Source of the DNA: Aeromonas finlandensis | GTDB taxonomy: Bacteria; Pseudomonadota; Gammaproteobacteria; Enterobacterales; Aeromonadaceae | Length of the DNA: 64,000 nucleotides | Direction of reading: 5' to 3' | NCBI RefSeq assembly: GCF_000764645.1 | Contig: NZ_JRGK01000286.1 | Span: 124,001 to 188,000, forward strand | Shown here: one piece after another, positions 52,729 through 62,114 of the stretch | Numbering within the stretch: the stretch's first letter is position 1 | Layout of the letters: every line of letters begins with the position of its first letter | Position numbers and translations under genes: made by a program | Notes under the pieces: model-generated | What the model was told of the DNA's origin: nothing | The model's input: the letters and a program-made list of their open reading frames with translations, nothing else | The model's database searches: none

Positions 52729-55581
52729 ATGGAAAAGACTTTTAATCACAACGCCATCGAACAGGCGCTCTATCAGCACTGGGAAGCCCAGGGTTACTTC
52801 AAGCCCCACGGCGACACCAGCAAAGACTCCTTCTGCATCATGATCCCGCCGCCGAACGTCACCGGCAGCCTGCACATGGGTCACGCCTTCCAGCAAACCC
52901 TGATGGATACCCTGATCCGCTACAACCGCATGCAGGGCAAGAACACCCTGTGGCAGGCAGGTACCGACCACGCCGGTATCGCCACCCAGATGGTGGTTGA
53001 GCGCAAGATCGCCGCAGAAGAGGGCAAAACTCGCCACGATTACGGCCGTGATGCCTTCATCGACAAGATTTGGCAGTGGAAGGAAGAGTCCGGTGGCACC
53101 ATCACCCGCCAGATGCGCCGTCTGGGCGACTCCGTGGATTGGGAGCGCGAGCGCTTCACCATGGATGAGGGTCTCTCCGCCGCCGTGCAGGAAGTGTTTG
53201 TCCGTCTCTACGAAGATGGCCTGATGTACCGCGGCAAGCGTCTGGTGAACTGGGATCCGAAACTCAACACCGCCATCTCCGATCTGGAAGTGGAAAACCG
53301 CGAGATCAAGGGCCACATGTGGCACCTGCGCTATCCGCTGGCCAACGGCGCCAAGACTGCCGAAGGCAAGGATTACCTGATCGTCGCCACCACCCGTCCG
53401 GAGACCATGCTGGGCGATACCGCTGTGGCCGTGAACCCGGAAGACCCGCGCTACAAGGCGCTGATCGGCCAGCACATCCTGCTGCCGCTGGTGAACCGTC
53501 TGATCCCCATCGTCGCCGACGAACACGCCGACATGGAGAAGGGCACCGGTTGCGTGAAGATCACCCCTGCCCACGACTTCAACGATAATGAAGTGGGCAA
53601 GCGCCACAGCCTGCCGATGATCAACATCTTCACCCTGGACGCCCACGTGCGTGCCGAGGCCGAAGTGGTCGACACCAACGGCAACCCCTGCACAGCCTAC
53701 GACGCCGCCCTGCCGGCCGAGTTCGCCGGTCTGGAGCGCTTCGCTGCCCGCAAGGCGATTCTGGCCAAGCTGGAAGAGCTGGGTCTGCTGGACGAGATCA
53801 AGGATCACGTGCTGCAACAGCCTTACGGCGATCGCGGCGGCGTGCCCATCGAGCCGATGCTGACCGACCAGTGGTATGTGCGCGTGGCACCGATGGCCAA
53901 GACTGCCATCGAAGCGGTGGAAGATGGCCGCATCCAGTTCGTGCCGAAGCAGTACGAAAACATGTACTTCTCCTGGATGCGCGACATTCAGGACTGGTGC
54001 GTCTCCCGTCAGCTGTGGTGGGGTCACCGCATCCCGGCATGGTATGACGACGCCGGCAATGTCTACGTGGGCCGTGACGAGGCGGAAGTGCGTGCCAAGC
54101 ACAGCATCCCGTCCGTGACCGTGCTGCGTCAGGACGAAGACGTGCTCGACACCTGGTTCAGCTCCGCTCTGTGGACCTTCTCCACTCTGGGCTGGCCGAA
54201 CAATACCGAGGCACTCAAGACCTTCCACCCGACCGACGTGCTGATGAGCGGCTTCGACATCATCTTCTTCTGGATCGCCCGGATGATCATGATGACCATG
54301 CACTTCATCAAGGACGAAAACGGCCAGCCGCAAGTCCCGTTCAAGACCGTCTACATCACTGGCCTTATCCGTGACGAAGAGGGCCAGAAGATGTCCAAGT
54401 CCAAGGGCAACGTGCTGGACCCGCTCGACATGATCGACGGTATCTCGCTGGAAGATCTGCTGGAGAAGCGCACCGGCAACATGATGCAGCCGCAGATGGC
54501 CGAGAAGATCGGCAAGCGTACCGCCAAGCAGTTCCCGGAAGGGATCGATGCCCACGGCACCGACGCTCTGCGCTTCACTCTGGCAGCGCTGGCCTCTACC
54601 GGTCGTGACATCAACTGGGACATGAAGCGCCTGGACGGCTACAACAACTTCTGCAACAAGTTGTGGAACGCCTCCCGCTATGTGCTGATGAACACCGAAG
54701 ATCAGGATTGTGGCTTCAACGGCGGTGAGATGGCGTTCAGTCTGGCGGATCGCTGGATCCAGTCCCAGCTGCAAGTGGCCATCCGTGACTTCCGCACCGC
54801 CCTCGATACCTACCGCTTCGATATCGCCGCTGGCGTGCTGTACGAATTTATCTGGAACCAGTTCTGTGACTGGTATCTGGAGCTGACCAAGCCGGTGCTG
54901 GGCAAGGGTTCCGAGGCCGAGCAGCGCGCTGCCCGCCACACCCTGGTGACCGTGCTGGAAAGCCTGCTGCGTCTGGCGCACCCGATCATCCCGTTCATCA
55001 CCGAAACCATCTGGAAATCGGTCGCTCCGCTGGCTGGCGTACACGCCGACACCATCATGATTCAGGCCTTCCCCGAGTTCGACGCCGCCAAGGTGGACGA
55101 AGCCGCGATGGCAGATCAGGAGTGGGTGAAGGAGTTTATCGTCGGCATCCGCAACATCCGCGCCGAGATGAACGTGGCCCCGAGCGTGGCCCTGAACGTG
55201 CTGCTCAAGTGCGATGCCAAGGATAGCCAGCGCGCTGGAGACAACGAGGCCTTCCTCAAGTCCCTGGCCCGTCTGGAGTCCATCCGCGTGCTGGCGGACG
55301 GTGAAGTGGCCCCCCTGTCAGTGAAGAAGCTGATCGGTGCCACCGAGCTGATGATCCCGATGGCCGGTCTCATCGACAAGGATGCCGAGCTGGCCCGTCT
55401 GGCCAAAGAGGTTGCCCGTCTGGTGGGTGAGTGCGGTCGCATCGAAGGCAAACTCGGCAACGAAGCTTTCGTCGCCAAGGCGCCGGAAGCGGTCATCGCC
55501 AAAGAGCGCGAGAAGCTGGAAGATTACCGTCTCCAGCTGACCAAGCTGGAAGCCCAGCAGGCCGAGATCGCCGCCCTGTAA
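52729..55581 (+). CDS. valS: ValS, valyl-tRNA synthetase
   Basis: Class I aminoacyl-tRNA synthetase of 950 aa. The HIGH motif appears as HMGH in [14 protein letters not shown], the editing domain has [13 protein letters not shown], and the KMSKS loop is in [15 protein letters not shown]. The C-terminal coiled coil ([18 protein letters not shown] and following) binds tRNA. ATG 52729 ([19 protein letters not shown]) is chosen over the open frame from 52636, which overlaps the end of holC. Confidence 0.97.
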   Translation: MEKTFNHNAIEQALYQHWEAQGYFKPHGDTSKDSFCIMIPPPNVTGSLHMGHAFQQTLMDTLIRYNRMQGKNTLWQAGTDHAGIATQMVVERKIAAEEGKTRHDYGRDAFIDKIWQWKEESGGTITRQMRRLGDSVDWERERFTMDEGLSAAVQEVFVRLYEDGLMYRGKRLVNWDPKLNTAISDLEVENREIKGHMWHLRYPLANGAKTAEGKDYLIVATTRPETMLGDTAVAVNPEDPRYKALIGQHILLPLVNRLIPIVADEHADMEKGTGCVKITPAHDFNDNEVGKRHSLPMINIFTLDAHVRAEAEVVDTNGNPCTAYDAALPAEFAGLERFAARKAILAKLEELGLLDEIKDHVLQQPYGDRGGVPIEPMLTDQWYVRVAPMAKTAIEAVEDGRIQFVPKQYENMYFSWMRDIQDWCVSRQLWWGHRIPAWYDDAGNVYVGRDEAEVRAKHSIPSVTVLRQDEDVLDTWFSSALWTFSTLGWPNNTEALKTFHPTDVLMSGFDIIFFWIARMIMMTMHFIKDENGQPQVPFKTVYITGLIRDEEGQKMSKSKGNVLDPLDMIDGISLEDLLEKRTGNMMQPQMAEKIGKRTAKQFPEGIDAHGTDALRFTLAALASTGRDINWDMKRLDGYNNFCNKLWNASRYVLMNTEDQDCGFNGGEMAFSLADRWIQSQLQVAIRDFRTALDTYRFDIAAGVLYEFIWNQFCDWYLELTKPVLGKGSEAEQRAARHTLVTVLESLLRLAHPIIPFITETIWKSVAPLAGVHADTIMIQAFPEFDAAKVDEAAMADQEWVKEFIVGIRNIRAEMNVAPSVALNVLLKCDAKDSQRAGDNEAFLKSLARLESIRVLADGEVAPLSVKKLIGATELMIPMAGLIDKDAELARLAKEVARLVGECGRIEGKLGNEAFVAKAPEAVIAKEREKLEDYRLQLTKLEAQQAEIAAL

Positions 55582-55603
55582 GCGCCGCGACCACCGCTAC
55601 AGC

Positions 55604-55631
55604 AAAGCCCCCTGCCAAGGGGGCTTTTTCA
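55604..55631. terminator. Terminator between valS and the antiporter gene
   Basis: Stem AAAGCCCCCT / AGGGGGCTTT is followed by TTC, between convergent genes. Confidence 0.88.
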
Positions 55632-55648
55632 TATCCGCGCTTCCCGCT

Positions 55649-56635
55649 TCAGCTCACCAGCAGCCAGCCGCAGAAGCCGAGATAGAGCAGGCCGACCAGT
55701 GCCAGCCGTCCGGCGGTCATCGCCCCCTTTCTGAACCCCCACCAGAGCAAGCCGACCGCCAGCAACGTCACCAGCGAGGAGGCCATCATGGCACCACTCA
55801 GCAACCAGGGGGTAAAGAGCAGACAGAACGCCTTGGGGATGGTGCCCTGGATCATCATGGCCCCGGAGATATTGGCCAGCGCCAGCCGGTTCTTGCCCTG
55901 CCGCACCCAGATCAGCACGTTCATCAGCTCCGGCATCTCGGTCGCTACCGGGCTCAGCAGCAGGGCCGCCAGCACCGGCGAGAGGCCAAACAGCTCACCC
56001 ATGCTCTCCAGCTGATGAACAAACAGCTGTGCCGCCAGCGCCACCACCACCAGCGCAGCCAGCGTCTGCAGTAGCACCTTGCCAAGAGGCGGGATCCCGG
56101 CATCGGGGGCCAGCTTGAGGGGTTCCGGCAGCTCGACCTCGTGGCTGTCACTCTGCTTCAGCTCGCGCCGCACATAGACGAGATAGACCAGCACAAAGAG
56201 CGGGGCCAGCCAGCTCTTGCCGGTAAAGGCGACCAGTCCCAGCGCGGTTGCCACCAGAAAGATGCCGATAAACCAGCGCTGATCCCGACCAATTTCCCGC
56301 TGCACCTCGCCATTGATGGCGCGCTCGGTACGCCCCATGCAAAGCAGCAGGGTGAGACCGACCGCCCCATAGCCGATGGTCGCCAGCACCAGCGGCCCGC
56401 CAAGGGCGGCGCCAATGCCGATCTCCTGCTGGGCGGTTGTGTTGCCCATCAGCAGGGCGGTGAGGGTCACGATGCACTCGGGCAGCGCCGTACCCAGTGC
56501 CGCCAGCAGCGAGCCGGTGGCGCTTTGGGAGAGTTTGAAGTGGTGGCCGGTCCACTCGATGCCGTTGACGAAGTATTCGCAGGCAAGGTAGATAGTGACC
56601 GCAGAGACGAGAAATAACAGCAGGGTAATCAACAT
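55649..56635 (-). CDS. Ca2+/Na+ antiporter (CaCA family)
   Basis: A 328-aa inner-membrane cation exchanger with about ten TM helices in two inverted repeats. The alpha-1 motif is in SATGSLLAALGTALPECIVTLTALL and the alpha-2 motif in SPVLAALLLSPVATEMPELMNVLIW, with the conserved acidic residues that bind the cation. ATG 56635 starts directly at the first helix; the open frame upstream to 56701 is polar and rejected. Ion specificity is not certain. Confidence 0.87.
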   Translation of the reverse strand: MLITLLLFLVSAVTIYLACEYFVNGIEWTGHHFKLSQSATGSLLAALGTALPECIVTLTALLMGNTTAQQEIGIGAALGGPLVLATIGYGAVGLTLLLCMGRTERAINGEVQREIGRDQRWFIGIFLVATALGLVAFTGKSWLAPLFVLVYLVYVRRELKQSDSHEVELPEPLKLAPDAGIPPLGKVLLQTLAALVVVALAAQLFVHQLESMGELFGLSPVLAALLLSPVATEMPELMNVLIWVRQGKNRLALANISGAMMIQGTIPKAFCLLFTPWLLSGAMMASSLVTLLAVGLLWWGFRKGAMTAGRLALVGLLYLGFCGWLLVS

Positions 56636-57002
56636 AATAGATACCGCCAGGCGAGCAGAATAACCGATGGACCCGACATGGCTCGCCCGGCTGGCGTGCA
56701 TATCGAGGCCAAAGGTCTTGCAGAGCGATAGTGCCTATCGCCGCCCATGCCATGGATGCGAGGATCCAAGAGTGTTGACATGGGCCCGGCCCGGAATGCG
56801 GGCGGGTTGCTACTCCCCAATGACTGAGGGGACGTTTTACCAACTCGACCGCCGCCTCACAAGGCAAATTAATGACAACTCATTCAATAAGTTGTAAGGG
56901 AATGTAACCTCGCCAGCTCCCCCTCCCCGCCGCCATTGCGCTGTTGGCACACCGATTGCTGTAGGTAGTTCACTATCCACAACAGTTTGGGAAGGATGAA
57001 CA
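56636..57002. other. Intergenic region between the antiporter and SieB-like genes
   Basis: 367 bases without a gene, shared by two divergent genes. A dyad ACAACT / AGTTGT (56875-56895, spacer 9) lies in an AT-rich part and could be an operator. GGGAAGGATG near the right end supplies the ribosome site of the downstream gene. Confidence 0.5.
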
Positions 57003-57590
57003 ATGAAACGGTGGATCCAACATTTCTATCAACTGAACCGCCTCAATTGGCTGATGGTCTGGTTGTTGCTCTGCTGCAGCATCATTCTGCTGTTTCCAGC
57101 CGGGCTGATGAAAGGGGCCGTCAGCCAGTGGGCTGCGGATCATGCGGCCTGGCTGGGGGTCGGTATGCTGATCGCCATCTCCTACTTCTGCAGTCAGGGC
57201 TTCCTGATCGCCTGGGAGTGGGCGTGCGAAGAGTGGCAGGCGCGCCGTCAGCAGGACCAGCTGGCCCAGATGATCGGCTTCCTCGACTTCAACGAGAAAG
57301 CGGTGCTGCGCGAGTTCGTGCTGCAGCGTAAAAGCGTCATAAACTTGCCGATCACCGAGCCCGCCGTCAAAAACCTGATGGATGCTGGCGTCCTCACCTA
57401 CGCCTACGGCAAGCCGACCCGGGAGAAGGATGACGAGAACCAGATCCGCGCCCTGATGATCGCCCTGCCCGCCCGACCGCTGCTCACCTACAAGGTGCTG
57501 GGGCTGTCGCGCGGCAAGATGAGCGACGAGCAGGTGGAGCAGATCATGAATGCCCGCCCCAAGTTCGCCCAGAAGGGGTTCCAGCGCTAA
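57003..57590 (+). CDS. SieB-like superinfection exclusion protein
   Basis: A 195-aa membrane protein resembling superinfection exclusion protein B. Two TM helices (about residues 16-34 and 47-68) are followed by a cytoplasmic domain beginning with a basic/charged helix (EWQARRQQDQLAQMIGFLDFNEKAVLREF) and RKSVINLPITEPAVKNLMDAGVL. In lambda and P22, SieB aborts superinfection of other phages. This gene stands alone in the chromosome between housekeeping genes with a terminator after it, so it is not part of an obvious prophage. Confidence 0.75.
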   Translation: MKRWIQHFYQLNRLNWLMVWLLLCCSIILLFPAGLMKGAVSQWAADHAAWLGVGMLIAISYFCSQGFLIAWEWACEEWQARRQQDQLAQMIGFLDFNEKAVLREFVLQRKSVINLPITEPAVKNLMDAGVLTYAYGKPTREKDDENQIRALMIALPARPLLTYKVLGLSRGKMSDEQVEQIMNARPKFAQKGFQR

Positions 57591-57610
57591 CCGCCACCCC
57601 AATCGCCAGA

Positions 57611-57642
57611 AAAAAAAGAGCCGGACACTGTCCGGCTCTTTC
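57611..57642. terminator. Terminator between the SieB-like and AraC genes
   Basis: Stem AGAGCCGGAC / GTCCGGCTCT is flanked by A's and T's and serves both convergent genes. Confidence 0.92.
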
Positions 57643-57686
57643 GTTGCTGCGCGACGTTCTGCACCGCCCTTCCCTCTTGTTGTGCC

Positions 57687-58136
57687 CTACCCCTTGAGGC
57701 TGGAGCAGAAGCTGACATCCGCGACCTTGGTCACCGGATCGAAGCTGTGATAGAGCTCGAAACAGGGTCGATCATCAAATTCGAAACCGGCCGCCACCAC
57801 CTCACCGATATGTTGCTGCCAGAGCGCGGGATATTGGGCCGGGTCGGTCACGTTGAAACGTGACTGGCCATAACGGCCACCTGCCAGCGGCTGGATCTCC
57901 ACATTGCCGCCGCCTTTGGTCCCAGCAGGAACGGTGACGCAGATATCGGTGCGGCACTGCTGGGGTGCGGTGATCTCGGGGTTGTCGTGGTAGATAAAGA
58001 TCCACTCCCCCTCGGCCAGCCCCAGCCCGGCAGCCCATTGATAGAGCTGGTCACATACCGGCTCATAGCCTGTGCCGTAAGGGCCGGTCACCCGGATATA
58101 GGCCAGAGTGCGCGAGGCCATCTGTTCGGTTTTCAT
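57687..58136 (-). CDS. Possible internal start producing the GyrI-like domain alone
   Basis: In frame with the AraC-GyrI gene, ATG 58136 (MKTEQMASRTLAYIRVTG) is preceded by a perfect AAAGGAGG six bases upstream, stronger than the site of the full-length gene. It would give a 149-aa free GyrI/SbmC-like protein. Whether both forms are made is inferred only from the sequence. Confidence 0.45.
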   Translation of the reverse strand: MKTEQMASRTLAYIRVTGPYGTGYEPVCDQLYQWAAGLGLAEGEWIFIYHDNPEITAPQQCRTDICVTVPAGTKGGGNVEIQPLAGGRYGQSRFNVTDPAQYPALWQQHIGEVVAAGFEFDDRPCFELYHSFDPVTKVADVSFCSSLKG

Positions 58137-58541
58137 CGGTTGCCTCCTTTCATGGGAACGGCTTTCAGCATAACCAGCCTCGCGGGCGGTCGCGTGTCCA
58201 TTCTTGCTCAGTTGCAATAGTGATGGTTGGCGGCGCAGCGCCCCCGGCGTCATGGCAAACTGCTTGCGAAACGCCTTGGCAAAGGCCTGCGAGCTGGCAA
58301 AACCGGCCGAGAAGGCTATCTCGGTCACCGGTTCCCGGCTGTAGCAGAGGGCGCGAGCAGCCCGCTCCAACCGCAAGCGGCGCTGCATCTCGGCCGGGGT
58401 TTCACCGGTGACGGCGGTGAAAACCCGATGAAAGTGATAGCTGGAGAGCGAGGCGAGAGTGGCCGCCTCACTGAGACAGAGCTCGGGGTTCTGCTCCAGC
58501 GCCCGGATCACCGGACGCAATCTGGCCTGATAATCGATCAT
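57687..58541 (-). CDS. AraC-family regulator with GyrI-like effector domain
   Basis: A 284-aa regulator of the Rob/SoxS-like type. Residues about 1-115 are an AraC DNA-binding domain (SLSSYHFHRVFTAVTGETPAEM, then VTEIAFSAGFASSQAFAKAFRKQF). Residues about 136-284 are a GyrI-like small-molecule domain (ASRTLAYIRVTGPYGTGYEPV, GRYGQSRFNV). The start chosen is ATG 58541 (MIDYQARLRPVIRALEQNPE). A strong internal ribosome site and ATG exist at the domain border. It lies 4 nt after the GNAT gene, so the two are co-transcribed. Confidence 0.9.
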   Translation of the reverse strand: MIDYQARLRPVIRALEQNPELCLSEAATLASLSSYHFHRVFTAVTGETPAEMQRRLRLERAARALCYSREPVTEIAFSAGFASSQAFAKAFRKQFAMTPGALRRQPSLLQLSKNGHATAREAGYAESRSHERRQPMKTEQMASRTLAYIRVTGPYGTGYEPVCDQLYQWAAGLGLAEGEWIFIYHDNPEITAPQQCRTDICVTVPAGTKGGGNVEIQPLAGGRYGQSRFNVTDPAQYPALWQQHIGEVVAAGFEFDDRPCFELYHSFDPVTKVADVSFCSSLKG

Positions 58542-58545
58542 GCCG

Positions 58546-59043
58546 TTAGCGACTGGCGCCCCCCGCAACTCTGGCCATATAGAACACATCCACATAGCGC
58601 CCCTGGCGGAAGGCATAGTCACGAGCCCGCCCCTCTTCCACAAAGCCGAACTTGCGATAGAGCGCCTGCGCCGCTTCGTTATCGACGAAAACCGTCAACT
58701 CAATCCGGTGCAAGTTGAGCCAGTTATCTGCCAGGTCCAGCGCTGCGGCCATCAGGGCTGAGCCCACCCCCTTGCCTGCCCAGTCATCCCGCACTCCCAT
58801 GCCGATACCGGCCACATGCTTGCGTCTCGGATTGGGCTCAACCAGCAGCGAGAGCTGGCCTACCAGCAGGCCGTCAACCTCGGCCACCAGCGCCACCACG
58901 CTGCCGTTTTCCAACCGCTTCTGCCACTGGCTAAGGGGGGGCATAGGCAGGTGCAGAGTGCCCGCCTGGGCATTGGGCAAGGCGTAGAGATCCCGCAAGG
59001 CGGCGGCATCGGCGGGTTCGGCATGACGGATAGTAATCTGCAT
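58546..59043 (-). CDS. GNAT-family N-acetyltransferase
   Basis: A 165-aa acetyltransferase related to E. coli YhhY. The acetyl-CoA loop is visible as GMGVRDDWAGKGVGSALMAAALDLA (about residues 88-112, R/QxxGxG/A-like), followed by LNLHRIELTVFVDNEAAQALYRKFGFVEEG, the usual GNAT end. ATG 59043 has AAGGAG upstream; the open frame to 59076 is rejected. It is the first gene of a two-gene unit with the AraC-GyrI regulator. Substrate unknown, possibly an amino acid. Confidence 0.88.
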   Translation of the reverse strand: MQITIRHAEPADAAALRDLYALPNAQAGTLHLPMPPLSQWQKRLENGSVVALVAEVDGLLVGQLSLLVEPNPRRKHVAGIGMGVRDDWAGKGVGSALMAAALDLADNWLNLHRIELTVFVDNEAAQALYRKFGFVEEGRARDYAFRQGRYVDVFYMARVAGGASR

Positions 59044-59204
59044 ATGAGGCTCCTTCTCGAAACCTCCATCATGCAATATCCGGCGCGGTTACACATCCCC
59101 CACCCACAACCATTTGTCTTGCCTATCAAAGGGCGAGGAAAGGCCCATTGGCCGATCATTGCACAGATCCGTAGGCTGGCCTCATATCAACAAGGAGAGA
59201 AGCC

Positions 59205-60653
59205 ATGACTGACAAGACCCTGCACAGTGCCAACGGCGCCCCCGTTGTCGACAACAACAACAGCCTCACCGCCGGCCCGCGCGGCCCCGTATTGATGCAA
59301 GATATCTGGTTGATGGAGAAACTCGCCCACTTCGACCGCGAGCGCATTCCCGAGCGGGTGGTTCACGCTAAGGGCTCGGGCGCCTACGGCACCTTTACCG
59401 TGACCCACGACATCAGTGCCTTCAGCAAGGCCGACCTGTTCAACACCATCGGCAAGCAGACCCCGGTCTTTCTGCGCTTCTCCACCGTGGCCGGTGAGAA
59501 GGGGGCCGCCGATGCCGAGCGCGACGTGCGCGGCTTCGCCCTCAAGTTCTACACCGAACAGGGCAACTGGGATCTGGTGGGCAACAACACCCCGGTCTTT
59601 TTCATCCGCGATCCGCTGAAATTCCCCGACTTCATCCACACCCAGAAGCGGGATCCGCGCACCAACCTGCGCAGCGCCACCGCCGCCTGGGACTTCTGGT
59701 CACGCCATCCGGAATCCCTGCATCAGGTCACCATACTGTTCAGCGATCGCGGCATCCCCAAGAGCCTGCGGGAGATGAACGGCTACGGCAGCCACACCTT
59801 CAGCTTTATCAACTCGGCCAACGAGCGCTTCTGGGTCAAGTTCCACTTCAAGACCGAGCAGGGCCACAGCTTCTACACCGATGAAGAGGCGGCCAATGTC
59901 GTCGGTCAGGATCGGGAGAGCAGTCAGGCGGATCTGTTCAATGCCATCGAGCAGGGCAACTTCCCGCGCTGGAAGGTCTATGTGCAGGTGATGCCGGAGG
60001 CCGATGCCCAGACCTACCAGATCCACCCGTTCGACCTCACCAAGGTGTGGCCGCACAGCGACTACCCGCTGATCCCGGTCGGCGTGCTGGAGCTTAACCA
60101 GAACCCGGACAACTACTTCGCCCACGTGGAGCAGGCGGCGTTCACCCCGGCCAACGTGGTGCCCGGTATCGGCTTCTCGCCGGATCGTATGCTGCAGGGG
60201 CGGCTCTTCTCCTACGGTGACACCCAGCGCTATCGCCTCGGCGTCAACCACGGTCTGCTGCCGGTCAACGCCCCGCGCTGCCCGTTCCACCACGGCGCCC
60301 ATCGTGACGGTACCATGCGGGCAGACAGCAATGGCGGCGCCAGCCCCAACTATCAGCCGAACCGCTTTGGTACCCAGCAACCGAGCGAGCAGCACGAACC
60401 GGCGCTGAGTCTGGAAGGGGCTGCCCTGCACTACGACTTCCGTGACTACGACAGTGACTACTACAGCCAGCCGGGCAACCTGTTCCGCATCATGGACGAG
60501 GGACAGCGTTCACGGCTCGCCGCCAACCTGGCCCGCTCCCTCATCAATGTGGAGGATGACGCCATCGTAGCGGCCCAGCTCAAACACTTCGAGCAGGCCG
60601 ACCCCGAGTACGCCAAGCGGGTCGAACTGGCACTGGCCGCCTTGCAGCGCTAA
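59205..60653 (+). CDS. katA: Catalase, small-subunit monofunctional (clade 3)
   Basis: Heme catalase of 482 aa that decomposes H2O2. The distal His is in [13 protein letters not shown] (His54), the distal Asn in [12 protein letters not shown], and the proximal heme Tyr in [14 protein letters not shown] near residue 340. Length places it in the small-subunit group. GGAGAG is the ribosome site. No OxyR-like repeat was evident upstream by eye. The symbol katA is by similarity; some Aeromonas annotations use katB for the same type. Confidence 0.93.
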   Translation: MTDKTLHSANGAPVVDNNNSLTAGPRGPVLMQDIWLMEKLAHFDRERIPERVVHAKGSGAYGTFTVTHDISAFSKADLFNTIGKQTPVFLRFSTVAGEKGAADAERDVRGFALKFYTEQGNWDLVGNNTPVFFIRDPLKFPDFIHTQKRDPRTNLRSATAAWDFWSRHPESLHQVTILFSDRGIPKSLREMNGYGSHTFSFINSANERFWVKFHFKTEQGHSFYTDEEAANVVGQDRESSQADLFNAIEQGNFPRWKVYVQVMPEADAQTYQIHPFDLTKVWPHSDYPLIPVGVLELNQNPDNYFAHVEQAAFTPANVVPGIGFSPDRMLQGRLFSYGDTQRYRLGVNHGLLPVNAPRCPFHHGAHRDGTMRADSNGGASPNYQPNRFGTQQPSEQHEPALSLEGAALHYDFRDYDSDYYSQPGNLFRIMDEGQRSRLAANLARSLINVEDDAIVAAQLKHFEQADPEYAKRVELALAALQR

Positions 60654-60681
60654 GCCGCAAGCAGGCAGCATCTGCAAAAGC

Positions 60682-60712
60682 AAAACGGGGGCCTGATGGC
60701 CCCCGTTTTCTG
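60682..60712. terminator. Terminator between catalase and GrpB-family genes
   Basis: Stem AAAACGGGGGCC / GGCCCCCGTTTT with loop TGAT serves both convergent genes. Confidence 0.93.
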
Positions 60713-60728
60713 TTGCACGCAAGCTCGC

Positions 60729-61286
60729 TCAGAGAGCAGGATCTTGCCCAGACAGCCACCGCAACGCGTTCGCCTCGTGCTCTTTCACAAAGGCATTCTT
60801 GCCCGCACAGTAGCGCTCGATATCGTGCTGACAGCTCGCGGCTACCGCCTGCTTCAACTCGGCGTATTCCCGGCATACCGCCGGGTGGGCCCTTAGATAG
60901 TCGCGAAAGGCCAGATGGCGATGCACATGGTCATCCCCTTGCAAGAAGGCGTGGATCTGGTGGGTTCTCTCATCACCCCCCTTGCGGAAATAGCGGCGGC
61001 GCGCAATCCCGCACTCCCCCATCGCCTCATAGCCCAGCGCCTCCAGTTGCCCGTTCTGCTCATCGAGCCGCTCCAGCGATGATACCTCCAGCATGATGTC
61101 AATGATGGGCTTGGCGGCCAAACCAACGACCGAGGTACTGCCGATGTGGTGGACAGCTAGCAAGCAGTTATCCAGCGCGCTGCGCAATTGAACCTCTTCC
61201 GCGACAAAGCGGGCTGGCCATTGGGGGTTATAGGAGACGACGTCGACTCTCACGGTTTCAGCTCTCTGGATAGTTGCCGATGGCAT
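60729..61286 (-). CDS. GrpB-family protein (UPF0157)
   Basis: A 185-aa protein of the GrpB/UPF0157 family, which has a nucleotidyltransferase-like fold. The hallmark VHHIGSTSVVGLAAKPIIDIMLEV is present, as is FRKGGDERTHQIHAFLQGDDHVHRHLAFRDYLRAHP. The exact role is unknown; some members are linked to CoA biosynthesis, and sometimes to glutamate-rich protein phenotypes. ATG 61286 (MPSATIQRAE) is chosen over the frame from 61346. Confidence 0.87.
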   Translation of the reverse strand: MPSATIQRAETVRVDVVSYNPQWPARFVAEEVQLRSALDNCLLAVHHIGSTSVVGLAAKPIIDIMLEVSSLERLDEQNGQLEALGYEAMGECGIARRRYFRKGGDERTHQIHAFLQGDDHVHRHLAFRDYLRAHPAVCREYAELKQAVAASCQHDIERYCAGKNAFVKEHEANALRWLSGQDPAL

Positions 61287-61345
61287 CGGGCAACAGGGTA
61301 TGCGATGGGTGGACAAGATAACCAGACGGCAAATGGCCAGCAACA

Positions 61346-61373
61346 AAAACGGAGCCCGAGGCTCCGTTTTTCA
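61346..61373. terminator. Terminator downstream of the 35-aa gene
   Basis: Stem AAAACGGAGC / GCTCCGTTTT has T runs on both sides; it is 9 nt after the stop of the small basic protein on the minus strand. Confidence 0.85.
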
Positions 61374-61381
61374 ATGCAGTA

Positions 61382-61489
61382 TCAATCCCGGACGGAACGC
61401 GCTTCGCGCTCTTCCCGCTCCCTTGCCAACAAGCGTTTGTACCACCAGCTACTGCGACGACGTTGTGCATTGGAAGAGCGACGAGCCAT
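61382..61489 (-). CDS. 35-aa arginine-rich small protein
   Basis: Open frame from ATG 61489 (MARRSSNAQRRRSSWWYKRL) to TGA 61382, with a C-terminal charged helix (ARERE-EREAR). 12 of 35 residues are Arg or Lys. The coding direction points straight into a hairpin terminator 9 nt after the stop, which supports a real, independently transcribed gene. The ribosome site is weak (TAAGAA). No family recognised; binding of RNA, ribosome or membrane is possible. Confidence 0.5.
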   Translation of the reverse strand: MARRSSNAQRRRSSWWYKRLLAREREEREARSVRD

Positions 61490-61574
61490 TTCTTAGGTTC
61501 CAGCCAAGAGAAGAAAGGAGCTGCATTATGCGACAGGGATCACGTCCATGTCTTTAGCTGGATCAAGAAAAGCC

Positions 61575-61892
61575 TCACTGACCCACGGAAATTCTCTTAT
61601 GATCTTTCGCCCCCCGGGTGGCAGGCAACACCACCGCAGGGGAGCGCCATGCCAGCGGGCCATTGCTCTCAAGATCGTTCAGCGGGCCGCACTCCAGCCA
61701 GATGTCCCCTTGCAGAATGCGGGCCCCTTCGGAATATTTCTGATCGGCAAACCAGCAGACCCGCTCGGGCAACGAACCCAATGGCAGCACCAGCTCGGGG
61801 CTGGCAGATTCGCCCACCACAGTGGTTTTGGACGCGGCTTGGGCGGGCGCAAGCCAGAGAGATGCCAGCAGGCAGAACAATATATTTCTCAT
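61575..61892 (-). CDS. DUF1496 family secreted protein
   Basis: A 105-aa protein similar to E. coli YnjH. Signal peptide MRNILFCLLASLWLAPAQA is followed by RVCWFADQKYSEGARILQGDIWLECGP, the DUF1496 core with two conserved cysteines that probably form a disulfide. Function unknown. It is divergent from the large lipoprotein gene. Confidence 0.82.
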   Translation of the reverse strand: MRNILFCLLASLWLAPAQAASKTTVVGESASPELVLPLGSLPERVCWFADQKYSEGARILQGDIWLECGPLNDLESNGPLAWRSPAVVLPATRGAKDHKRISVGQ

Positions 61893-62114
61893 GGGTAGAT
61901 CCTGTGTCGTTACGGGGCTCTTTCGATGAATCGACCACCCCTTGCATTAACTTGACTGGCAATCGTACTGCCTGCTGGCATTGTGGAACCAATATGGTAG
62001 CCTGCCAGCGCCTGCGGGCAGTATCTCGCTGCCACGCTCGAATTTCCGGTAAATTTGTCACTTCCTGACAAAATATAACCTTATTTATCAAATCGTTATT
62101 TGGATATTATCCCA

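Noticed and set aside
52690-55044. 784-codon open frame opposite valS
   Set aside because: It is a shadow of valS. GC-rich codon use leaves the opposite frame open; composition is His/Gly/Val-rich with no domain, and valS is unambiguous.
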